Assembly: GCF_047495875.1 (NCBI RefSeq)
Contig: NC_092463.1
Span: forward strand, 25,967,224-26,031,223
Reading direction: 5' to 3'
DNA from: Pithys albifrons albifrons
Taxonomy: Eukaryota > Chordata > Aves > Passeriformes > Thamnophilidae
DNA length: 64,000 bases
In this document: one piece after another, positions 1 through 11,305 of the stretch
How the letters are laid out: every line of letters starts with the position of its first letter
Numbering within the stretch: the first letter of the stretch is position 1
Notes under the pieces: generated by a model
The model's input: only the letters and a program-made list of their open reading frames with translations
Databases searched by the model: none
What the model was told of the DNA's origin: nothing
Made by a program: the position numbers and the translations under genes

Positions 1-1213
1 TAGACAGATTTCCCAGATTTTTTCTTGTAACTCCATCCTAATTCAGGGTCCTTTTCAAGGGCAGATAGAAAACCCTCTTCTTCCAGTAGCAATCTCACTA
101 ACACTTAATTTCGGGGCTCTGCCTTCTACTTAGTGATTCCCCATTGATCCAGCCAAAAACTTGCCAGGTGCCAACTCCCACACCAAGAACTCAACTATTT
201 CTGCTCTAATCATATCAACCCTTTTCTCCAAAATGCATGTCCTTTCCTTAAAAATAAGAGCAATATTCCTTCTTTTAGAAGGTGAGAATGTTTTTACTAA
301 GTTGTATTAAAACTTGTTACAGTACAGCTCTATAAATAAAAATGCTTTCATTCTGCAATGCTAAGCAAAACATCTCCTGCATATTGCAACTCTCAGGAAT
401 GGCATTTTCTATTTCCCAGGAAATTTCAAAGTGAGATTAAACAGATGACACATATTATCTAAGATAGCCAGCACATGAAGTTTCAGGCAGAAACATTTTT
501 CCGGGTAAAAAATTATTTATTTAAATAATTGAAACATTTAATTAAACTTTTTATTTTAAAGTAACATTGTGTCTATTTATGTACTGCTTCTTCAAATGCA
601 TATTAAATTAATTCTCAAAACCTGTTCCAAAATGTTAAAACAAGTTTTTTCAACACTAGCACTGCTTGCTTTCCTTTCTCCTAAGTGCAATCTCTTGAAA
701 GCATTACTTTTTCCATGCTTTATAAATTTAAAGGAAAATATGCTGCTCACTAAAAAAGATTATAATAGATGAGTTCAACTCATACTAATGAAAATCAAAG
801 TAGGCAGGTCTTTCTTTTTGGTCTTTAAGGCACAAAGTAACAGTAGAAATAAAATCAGAAGTTTTGAGAAAGAATTTTCAGGGCAGGGCTTCTCAGAGCA
901 GTCAGGTTCAAGTCACTTACACATCCAGTTAAATTAATGTTATCTTTGCAGCTGTTTTTGAAGGGAGCAGGCCTAAGTCAAGTCAGCGCAAAGTAAAATC
1001 CTGCCCTCTCAAATTTTCTGTCAGAATTCTTCAGATTCCTTTGGTGTTCAAGTGAAATTTTCCTCAGCAAACAGCATACCCAATGTAAAGATCTTTTATG
1101 TCATCAGCACTGAAGAAATGAAAACATCAGCAAGTACATATTTGGAAATATAACCACATTCACAGTCAAGACCAAAGGAGAGAAATATCATTAAAAAATA
1201 GCTGCACCTTATG
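1..1213. other. Unassigned AT-rich sequence
   Basis: No gene, RNA or repeat family is recognised here. All six frames are broken by frequent stops, and the longest open frame (569-772, 67 codons) is AT-rich and has no recognisable domain. It ends where the GC-rich LTR begins. Confidence 0.6.
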
Positions 1214-1219
1214 CAGCAT

Positions 1220-1822
1220 TGTGGGGAGGGGAAAAGGCTCCCGCCTGCCTCCAGAAGACAAAAGGCATAAGACCTTTATTGTGAAATACACGAGGCTTTT
1301 ATAAGTTCCCAGGGGAGAAGGTGCTAGAGCTGGGATGGATTGGGTAACGACTCTGGAAGGGGAAGTGGCTTAGGTGCTCAGCGGGTGTATAGGAAAGCGG
1401 AGGGACTAACACCCAATAGAAATCCATGGTTTGCGGACAGACGGGGGCGGTAGCCAATAGGATTAGGATAGGGGTGGAAGCTGGCAGCAGGCATAGCCAT
1501 GCTACGCCGTGGCACCGGCTCCACGAGGCAGAGGCATTCCAGCACAGAGCTGTCCCTGCTCGGACCAGCGACAGCCTCCCCGGGTCATCATGGAGCAGTG
1601 GGGGCTGCTCCATGAAGTTCTGGCTGCTGCTGCCGCTCCAGTAGTGCAGGGGAGAGTGGGGAGGCACCCCCCCCACCCCGGGAAGGGCCGTGGCAGCCAG
1701 CGGAGAAAGAGCAGGTCCCCAGGATGTGCAGTTCCTGCTCCAGCAGTGCAAGGGGGAGGCTGGAACCGTCCTGATCCTGGGGGTCCTCTGAGGGGGGGGC
1801 TCACCCTGCCCGGGAAGAAACA
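1220..1822 (-). mobile_element. Probable solo LTR of an endogenous retrovirus
   Basis: This is a block of about 600 bp, much richer in GC than its surroundings. On the minus strand it begins TGTTTCTTCCC and ends CCCCACA, the TG...CA ends expected of an LTR. Its last 130 bp carry promoter signals in the usual order: a CCAAT box (about 1340), TATAAAA (about 1297-1303), and AATAAA (1275-1280) starting 23 nt after the TATA start. That close TATA-to-polyA-signal layout is known from avian alpharetrovirus LTRs. No second LTR copy and no gag, pol or env remnant was seen in the window, so it is read as a solo LTR. No direct target-site duplication is evident; the flanks instead extend an inverted repeat. 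Open frames within it (for example 174 codons on the minus strand) are by-products of the GC content. Alternatives are another GC-rich repeat or a CpG-containing promoter. Confidence 0.55.
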
Positions 1823-3596
1823 ATGCTGTCTTTAACGAGCTCCCGGTGATGACTTACTCAGAGAACAAAAAGCCTCTGGGAAACACGGAGAAGAACAGGG
1901 CAAGGGGTGGTGGCAGCCAAGCGGGAAAGTGATAACGACCAGGGAGAAGTGATACAAAACTTTGTAACTAAAAATCCAGTACAAGTAAAAACACATAACT
2001 TTAAAACTTCAACAAGTCTCTCATATGTATGTAGCTTCTCAGGTTCCGGGTGCTTTTCCAGCACTGCTCTCCTTGGGGTCCAGTTTAGCAATTCCCTACA
2101 GCACCTGAGTTACTCTATGTCAGATGGTGTCCATCAGTGCATTTTGTTGTACGTGCCAAACATATTTTAGCATACAAATTTATCCTGGGTTAATTTTATT
2201 TGATGTACATATATGACGTCCAAGAAACATAATAGGACAAGAAGTGCCCCGTCCCCTTGAGACGTTGCAAAGCATCATGTTGACTGTCTTCAACAATTAC
2301 AAGCTCCTGCAGACACTGGACCAATTCCAGTTGCTCTGTCTCACACAAGGTGAGAAAAGCTCTGACGAAGCCTCCTTGTTCTCACACAGCATCCAAAAGA
2401 GCCAAACACTCCATTAATAAAATAGTTCTGCCTTGTAGACCTCCTCACATGAATTGACAGCTCTCCACTCTCCAGCATTCCTCAGTGAGATTCCTTGCAA
2501 GGGTCCTCTGAACAGGCAGTCTGCCAAGAAATGACACACTGAAATGGTGTCATTTTTAAAACTAGCTTTAATAACAATCTGGCATTCAGCTAGGTCCATC
2601 AGCTCTACTTCCTGCAGTTCCATTTAGGTAATCAAGCAGTTCATTATTATTTGGCATGTGTTGCTGCATATTCATTGTTCCAGAGAGAATTTGTCCCAAA
2701 GAGAACCAGGGCCCTCAACCAGATGAATAGTGGCTATTAGGGCAGCAAGATCAGGCAATTGGGGCTAGCACTGGGCTAAGGATTAAGGAATCACATTGGC
2801 ATTAATCTTGCCAGTAGTGCTCTCAGGATCATCTAGAAGGCCCAGGAGCCAGATACCCTGTCAAGAAGCTGAGTCGGCATGAAGTTTGTACATCATCCAC
2901 ACTGAGTGATATGGGTCAAGAGATAACCTTGAACTCCCCTGACCTTTCCAGACTCTCTAACAGGACCTCAGTACCAAACTGCCTTTTCACTTCTTTCTCT
3001 CAGAAGGTGCCAGTGGACTGTGGCACAGCATTGCTCTACTAATAAAAAGGTAATGTCTTAATAAAAGGTAATGTCTGTAAATCTTGGCCCATATGACCAA
3101 AATCTTTTCCCATTTTTCTTAAAACCTGTTCCATTATGAAGGTTCCTGAAATTCACTGGGCATGTAGGCACTAGGTGTAGGATGTGCAAAACCTTGGACA
3201 TGAGACCAGTGTCTAAATTATTGTGTCTGTCCTGTTGGTCTAAACAGAGACTGATATGATTTGGAACTGGGCACAGTACCAGGTTAAGCACGTGCAGACT
3301 TCTCATGGCATTGCTTCCAAACTGAGCTTGAGCAAGCAGACTGTAACTGTGCTTCAAATCTGCTCATTTGAAATGTCCAGGAGTGCAGAGGAAAGTTAAC
3401 TGCAGTTAAATTCTAACCCCTGTAGTTACTTCAGACACCTGAGACCAAACAGGAGCTTGCAGAATTTTCTTGCATCTCTACAAACCTTAAAAAATACCAG
3501 TGATGTTCTTAACATATGTCTGGGATGACACTTCTGGGTGAGATAAGTCACTTCAGTACCCACTTTAATGTATCTAGTCATAAGATTTCTAGCAAT

Positions 3597-3648
3597 TTGT
3601 TTTCTTTGGTTTGGGGGTTTTTGTTGTTGTTGGGTTCTTTTTTCATCC
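3597..3648. repeat. G/T-rich low-complexity tract
   Basis: A run of T and G (TTTGGGGG, then GTTGTTGTTGGG) on the plus strand. It is the complement of the A/C-rich tracts found elsewhere in the window. Confidence 0.6.
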
Positions 3649-6281
3649 CTGTCTCTCCTAGAAGGTTTGTTTACAATGTGAAGTGTTAATCTTTGAAACA
3701 AGAAAAACATAAACACTAGAAAACAAGCAGACCACCAGTGTAATTCACATACTTTAGCCCAAAAAGCAGACACCAAAAGTATCTTTGAATTGCTGCAGAA
3801 TTGAGGTGGTCATGTAGAAATATGAAGCTCTGTATTTAATGCCTAACTTCTCTGAGACCAAAAGTAACTAAAAATGTGCACTGCAGTAGTTGGCCCAGCC
3901 TGCAGGCAGAGACAACACTTCTGTACTTGCCCTGGTCTGAGCACAGACAGGCTTGTCTTTTCCACCTTTAAGCTGAAGATGGCACAATTGATGTTTGTGT
4001 CAAAAGATGAAACAACTGGCATGGGATGATCATGAAATTCCAACGTGTTATTGGTTTGGTGTTTTTCCTCTGTATGCTTTGGGCAGATGAGCCAAAGGAA
4101 CATTTCTGATTGTAATTTATGAAAGAGGTGAATTCCAGAATTTTACTCTGCAATTCAGCCTCTGAATTCTAACCAGCCAAACATGTTCAGCGCAAGATCC
4201 TCCGACACTGCTTCAAACACACACACATGGATATGAACACACTTCTGCAAAGCCTGAAGCAACACAGCAGCTGGCAAAATCAAGAATTAACAAACTGCAT
4301 TCCGAAAGAGTTCTTACTCAACGGGCTCTCCTTAAAAGTACTAAGAGCCACATGCCTCACTGATAAAAGATATCTATTTCTGCCTGTTTTTTCTGTGCCT
4401 CTGTTTTGAATTTTGCAAGTTTCCATGCTTTAGTGTTTTGAAGAACATTATATAGACTGTAGTGAAAAAAAGGACAGGAAAAAGCTCATAGAGGTGATAG
4501 AGTTTAAGCAGTATCTACCTGAGTCAGAGCAGCAGTCAAGTAATGGATCTCTTTATACAAATAAATCAAAAAAGCAGAGTTTTCAGTTTAGAGAAGGTCT
4601 GATTCACCTATGCACTAATTCATATATCCAGATTGATGATATCACCCCCACCACTGTAGACTAAATACAACAAGAGGCAGGCCTCTGCTATCTTTGGAAA
4701 ATTCAGAGTAAGTCTATTGACTTCTGGGAGTTACCCTGGGTTTACAATGAAATAAATGAGAGCAGAATCTAGCCCATGAAACCATAAACTCAGCTGTTAT
4801 CGGGCAGAGTCTTAGAATTCACTATTAATATCAGCACTGAGAGCTATTCTGATTACAATTGCAAAAGAATATTTTATATCCACTTGTACTATCTTGTTCA
4901 AATACAGGAAATGAGTCAATCTTGAGAGAACAGAAAGACCCGTCAGAAGAATTGGAGAGTTGTATAAGTCAGCATCCAGATTTGAAGTGAAGGAAAGGAA
5001 AACTGATTCTTGCAAATAGTCTGCAAGCAGGACTGTTCACATATTGCTAAAGGTCATATCCATAGACTCAATATGGTGGTTTCAGTTGTTTTCTTCAAGG
5101 CTCACACAGCCATGTGGATACCCCACCACTAAATGCCAAATGAGCTCAAAAATTGCTGAACAAAATATGTCTTCTAAAGTCTTCCTGAAGTAATTCACTG
5201 TGAAGCAACTTTGGATTCTCTGGATAAAGAAAAGTGAGGATGATACCTGCATTTCTGTCACTTAAGCATTTCCATCCAATGCTCATTATAGTTCTCTTAA
5301 ATTCAGGAGTTTTGAATACTAGTATGTTTTGTATAGTTCCCACTTAAAGAGGCATTTTTGTAATAGGAGTTAGACCAAATACACTTGTTTTTCACTGCAA
5401 GCAAAATGTTAAAAGTAGAAACCAAACCACTTGTCTTTCCCTGGTGTGAAGACTTGAGCTGGCTTTGCTCTCAGAACTCAGACTCTCTTTTCCTTTAATG
5501 GAGTATTACAGACCAAAAAAAGAGGCAGCAGCTAGTTCTACTTTTGTCCCTTATTTTTCATTGAAAGCACATGCCTTCTAATGCTTTTAAGAAATGAAAT
5601 TCCTCATATTTACACCATGTGCTGGCTTTCACTAATGGGGGAGTGAAGCCATGGAGGTAAAAACAGGCTTGAGAGCTGGCTATACAAGACTATTCAGGAC
5701 TTCAGATATGAATGTGAGTGCTGGTCCACAACATGCTGGTAGTGCCATCCATGGCAGAGTTTAAACCACCTGACATACTTTTATAGAACAGCCACAGCAC
5801 TGAAAAAGAGGTATGCAGGAGCCAGGAAATTATAAAGGAAGATTGAGGAATCATCAGGAAATAACCTCAGTGAGGTTCTAGCTGAGGAGCCAGGAGCTTT
5901 TCTTCTGGGTCTGCAGTCAGAAATTGCCACAGCAGGGAAAAAAAAAAGTTGCCTTGGCTGATCATTTGCCTTTTTATTTCCCATCAATTACAGCCCTGGA
6001 GATTGCCCAGGAAGTCAAGTATTATGCCCTCTATAAGGGCAGTGCTCCTGCTCACTGGACAGAGAAGAGCCATGCTGCCATCTCCCCTCCCACCAGGCTT
6101 CACGAGAGTGATGGTGCAGCAGAGCCTGGGGGTCTGGAGCAAGGGCAGGCATAAAGCCATGAGCTTCCCATTGGAAAGAGGCAACAAGTCTTAAAGGGTG
6201 GTCTTTGTGAGAGAGAATTTAAGTTACATATATTCCATGATGGATAGGGACTATTATTTCTAACATAATATTTCATCTATT

Positions 6282-6308
6282 TTAAAGTACTGTCATAGAG
6301 TACTTTAA
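6282..6308. repeat. Perfect 10-bp inverted repeat, 7-nt loop
   Basis: TTAAAGTACT at 6282-6291 is followed by GTCATAG and its exact complement AGTACTTTAA at 6299-6308. It would form a short AT-rich hairpin. No transposon termini or flanking target duplication accompany it. Confidence 0.8.
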
Positions 6309-6513
6309 CATGAGACACTTCAAAAATCCTTTGAAGAAGAAAAATTTTGAATTACATCCTGGGATGATTCCTCCTAAACATGAATGTTGTAGCTACCATG
6401 ATACAAATGTGTCTGGATCCCTTCTCCTGCAGCTCTCACAAGCATTTACAGGAAAACTTAAAAATTACTGAGAAATCAAATGGACAGAAATTATCAACAT
6501 TGTGTATTGAACA

Positions 6514-6533
6514 CCCCCCCCCCCCCCCCCCCC
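6514..6533. repeat. Poly-C run, 20 bases
   Basis: Twenty uninterrupted C residues (G on the minus strand), preceded by ACA and followed by GCAG. Homopolymer G/C runs of this length are uncommon and error-prone, so the exact count is uncertain. Confidence 0.9.
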
Positions 6534-9500
6534 GCAGTAGGTAGACTCTAAAACCATTTAGTATGTTAATCTATTTGAAATTACATCAAACTGCAGTTAC
6601 TGAAGTCTGCTTTGTCTCAACAAATGTAGGTTACCTAGGCCACATTAACAACAGTGCTCAGAGCTCATCTGTTGTCTCACATCATTGTATGATGGATAAA
6701 ACATAATTCCTTGGGTTATTTCTCCTTTACATTTTCTTGATAAAGATGGTTTTGGTATTTTTAACTTCATAGACCATAAAGGCAGACTGTGATTTCCTGG
6801 TCTGTGGGCAGAAATAAGCCTAAACAGGCTTAGGGCAATTGCAGCTGTCTGGCAAAATTAGGATCACCAGCGGAGAGGAAAGGGAAACAAGGCATAGCAC
6901 ACACTGCAGCACCGAGCACATACTCCTTTCCCTTTAGTACCACTGGGGACACCATGGCTGTGGGACAGAGATGGTGGGTAATCTGTGCCTTACACTCTCA
7001 AAGGAGTGATACCGCAGAAGGGCTGAGACTCAAATATCCTAATCTGGGGGCTGGGTGGGAGCTGAAAACTCCCAACACTTCGCACTTCTGTTCTCAGAAA
7101 CCTGAGGGTTAGTCTACACAGAGACACTCCGGAAAGCTGAATTAACTAAAGAGAGAGGAGAGGTTTCAAGAAATGCATTAACCTACATTAAACCCTTCTC
7201 TGCCTCATCTGTTTCAGTCATAGAGTCTGTTCTTTTTCCATTGAACTTATATTGTCCAGGAAAAGACACTGCTTCTTCCTAAAAAACTTACCTGCCTTAC
7301 TCACTTCAGCCCTAACACTCCTTTGTTCATTAATGAATTAGCTGCTATGTACCTGTATCAAGGCAATGATGAAAAAAATCACTTTGTAACATTATAGAAA
7401 CATATAACAATATAGTAATATATCATTAACCTAATAGGTAATGATTCTGAACTGTATATCTGTTTGGTCAAATTATACTGTAGTTTGTAATACAATTTAA
7501 TAGCACATTGATTAGCTATTGCATAAAGCTGAACACACAAACTGTCTGTGTTGCAGCTGAATTAAGATGAACACCAGCACAAACATGACCTGATGCACAG
7601 GGTTTCGTTAATGCTGTCTGGTTCAGGAGGAGAGGGTTACTTTCACACAGCAGCTCATCCTTCTCTGTGTGTGAGAGGGTTTCTCAGTGCAGCATGTGTT
7701 CACCCATACAGCTGGAGGGGTTCAGATCTTTCCCAGCAAACAACTGATGTGTTACATACATGTGCTCTCAGCATAGCTCAGCTCCCTGAGTTTCCTGCCT
7801 TTCGTCTGTTTACGCCACAGTTGTATTATTAAAGATTTTTTTTGACATGGATTATTAGTTTGGGTGGGGAGGTGAAGGAAAGAGATCTCTGGTTGAATAA
7901 AATTTTTGAGTCTTGTTTAAGTATGTCGCCTATAGTTATGTCTTCCCTTTGAATGGAAGTGATATCTTTTCCAATTTAATTAACAGTTCACAAGTGGATA
8001 AGCTAAATAGCCATTTAGAACTATGGAAATGTAATTGCTCCACCATCTGGTCAGCTGCAATATTTTATGATGACTATATGAAGAAACAATACTGTATTTT
8101 TACTGCCACTGTAAACCACCATGATGCTTCCAGAGCACAGCTGTGCTGACCTGGATCCTGCCACAAGACCATCCTTGAACCAGAAGACCAGCTTACTGGG
8201 TGTCATGGCTCATGGCCAGGTACAGTATTAATATTTCCTGTCACTTATTTTGAAGTTAATGCTTACAGGTGCTTTGGTTTAATTTTGACCTTTCTTAAGC
8301 ATGCAGGAAGACCAGTTGAGCTACATCATGTTTTAATTTTTTCATATGCAGTTCTGATTACTGCATAGTTATGCAGAATGGAGGCAAAGGAGTTATTCCA
8401 AGACCAATGTGATATCTTTGTATTTACTCTGCTATTTCAAAGGGAAGAAAGAAAAATGTCATTACCATAACAATGCACAGTTCATGCATCACAACTATAA
8501 TAGAACTCTACTAACTTGCTGGCTACTGAGTCTTGGAAATTTAAATGTAGCACCACAGTTTTGCTGCAAATGTCTGGTCACAGAGACCTTTTCTTAGATG
8601 GTATTGTGGAAAGAGTCTACAGCATTGAAAATGCATTTACTCTTTCTGAAAAGAAGAACAATAGTGTAAAAAACAGGAAAAGGATCTGCAAAAACTGACT
8701 TTTTCCTTTTAAGTTGATGACTGGAAAATATGTAGATCTTATTATTAAGAGTGCAAACTCTCAGATACAGCTTTGGAAGTTTTAAAACTTTGATGAGGAC
8801 TTATGCAAACAGTCAAGAGATGTCACATACTGAAATCAATATGGACAAAATTCTGTGAAAGCAGGAATTTCACCACTGACTAGAAGGTAATCCAGATTTC
8901 ATCCCATACTGGAAAGACCTTAAGAAGATTCAACGATTTGAACCCAGCTTGTTATAGGGAAGTGTGTTGAGTGACACTGACTAGAACATCAGACACAGTA
9001 ACAAGGCCAACAGAGGGCTCATATTTGTGAATGAATTATGAGTGAGATGTATGTTAACTAGAGAATTTGCCAAAGTCACATAAAGAGTCAAGATATTGTG
9101 CTATGCAATACCATTACATCTCATGTAGTGAGTAGTAACACAAAGAAAATATTCAACATGGAATCTGGGGGAGCAAACTCACTTTTGAACTTTCATTCAA
9201 AGTTTGCTTACTAGCACAGAGATGATTTTGCTTGTGATTTGCACGTGGAATTCAAGCCTCATTCTCCTGCAAATCTCAGGAAAAAATTAGCACCTTCAGA
9301 ACATTTAATTTTTTGTCAACACTAGCAGAAATATCAGATTTTACTGAAAGGTTATGGAATTGCACTCTGGGCCTGCTGTGAATTGTGACCCTGCACAAAC
9401 AACTGGAAGTGATGCAGAACAAGAGGCCCATGGTTGTCTAAGGTCCTAATGGCCACGTGTGTTAGCAGCTGGGTTTGGACGAGCCCTGAGTTTTTGAAGC

Positions 9501-10553
9501 AAATCCCCCAGTCATCCCCACTTACTGTGCGTTGGTTCAGATGACAGGACAGTTTTGCTATGCACTGGATTCCCTCCCTTATCACATCCATGTCTACTCA
9601 GTGCCTCCTGATGCCACAGTTTGGTTTTGTCTCCCCCCATTTCACACTTTTTTCAGGATCTTTTTACTTTCTTGAGCATTGTGGTCCTATGTCACAGCTG
9701 GGATCAGTTCCAGGGCTATGCACTAGAGGGCAATTACATTCGTACATGTGCATCATTTCACTACAGTAATATTCTTGCAGTAGTGCAGAATATGCTGATG
9801 CAGATATCCTCAATTACCTGCAGGATCCTGATGACTACAAATCTTTCTCTGCAGGCTAGCAAATGGTACTTTTTAGCTGTCTCCATTGTATAAGATAGCT
9901 TTGCATTTTGAAAATTACCTGAATACCTTATTTTTATCTACCTAGGAGATGAGTCTCATTAAGTAATCCTATTTTTTACTGATATCCATTTAGATATTAG
10001 TTCTTTATTCATATTTTAACTGCCATATAAGAATGCAACAGCAGCGACTGTATGTCTCTATAGCCAGATATTGGAAAACAATTCAGAGTTCAAATTGCTG
10101 TTTTGTTGCATGAGATTTTATTTAACATTTTATGTCTTTTGGAAAGAAATATTCTCAGTTCTGCACTGAGTAAAAAGATATCTTCTGTAAGAGTCTGATT
10201 TAAAATAATTGATTCAGTACATTTTGTTATTTAATTCAATAAAAACAGAGGAAACTCCGAATTTTGATGGTTGTTGTCACGTTATCAATTAACTGTTTCC
10301 ACAAAAAGAAAGTTTTTTTTTTTAATTGATTTATCTGTTTGTTTTCTTCCTTAAGACAATGATCACATACTGCTTAGAAGGAGTTTGTGTGTCACCTGGT
10401 TTCTGGTGACATTGTGACTCACTCCTTCCTAGCATTTACTAGTCACAGCAGCTTTGCAGGCAGGTATGATAGAAGTATCTGTAATGTCTGTCAGGAGAAC
10501 ATCTGTCTGTGAGAGAGAAGCAGAAGGGCTGACACAAAACTTTGTGAGACGTC

Positions 10554-10583
10554 AAAAAAAAAAAAAGAAAGAAAGAAAGAAAG
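10554..10583. repeat. A13 followed by (GAAA)n microsatellite
   Basis: Thirteen A residues run directly into four GAAA units and a final G. The A-run could be the tail of an old retroposed copy, but no retroelement body is recognised to its left. Confidence 0.85.
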
Positions 10584-10999
10584 TACCACAGACCAAGAAC
10601 AAAAAACCCCACAACCTGTCTGAGAACAATTCTTTATGTGAATTAATGGAAACTTAGGAGGTAAATGACAGCTGCTGAAGGGGGAGGAAGTTTCTAATTT
10701 TCCAGGTTTTGGTCAAGCAGAAGTCATGTGAGTTTTTAGTTAGGTGGTGAGCACTGAAGATAGATTAGATTAGAAGATCTCAGATGAACTAAGAGGGAAG
10801 AAAGTAATTTCTGCCCTATTATTTTTCAAGTAGAACATTATAATGACTAAAACAATGAAGATCTGTTCCAGAACAGAAAAAATTGCCTTGGGCTAGAACA
10901 GACCAGTAGTAGCCTGACCTCAACAGCATGTAAAACTTTCCATTGCACTTTAAAGGAAGCAAATATCATATTTCAAGGTGTATAAATTATAAATCCTAG

Positions 11000-11057
11000 T
11001 TTGGTGTTTTGTTTTGGTTTGGTTTTTGGTTGGTTCTGCGTTTGTTGGGTTTTTTTG
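11000..11057. repeat. G/T-rich low-complexity tract
   Basis: Repeated TTTTGG and TTTGG units on the plus strand, ending in GGGTTTTTTTGC. An open frame beginning at 11009 translates part of this tract and is an artefact. Confidence 0.7.
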
Positions 11058-11257
11058 CTTTGGAGCATCCCCTTGGGTTGTGTACATGTGCAAGCAATAA
11101 AAGTGTGTCTTTACTTGAAGTAAATAGACAACTCACATCAATGTCCTCTTTAAATCCCTCTGAGGGTATTTCTTCCCCATTCCTTATTCCTGTCTTTGCC
11201 AGGCTCTGAGTCCTCCTTGCTGTATTGTTGTCTTCTACCCAGGACCTTATCCCGGTG

Positions 11258-11305
11258 CCCTCTCCTCTCCTCTCCTCTCTCCTCCACTCCTCCCCTCCTC
11301 CCTTT
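11258..11305. repeat. (TCTCC)n pyrimidine tract
   Basis: An almost pure C/T run with four TCTCC units at the start (11261-11280) and irregular CCTCC units after it. All-pyrimidine mirror-like tracts such as this can form triplex DNA. Confidence 0.85.

Larger units (their letters stand above)
1829..6513. other. Unassigned sequence, 1.8-6.5 kb
   Basis: Mostly AT-rich sequence with frequent stops. The first 250 bases next to the LTR are moderately GC-rich and could be retroviral or host; nothing in them is diagnostic. The stretch 5994-6154 is an open segment behind a good splice-acceptor-like sequence (see findings). No other gene or repeat is recognised. Confidence 0.55.

Noticed and set aside
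1299..1835. Open frames of 100-174 codons on both strands over the LTR
   Set aside because: GC-rich LTR DNA lacks stops; no retroviral or host domain is visible and the frames cross the promoter signals.
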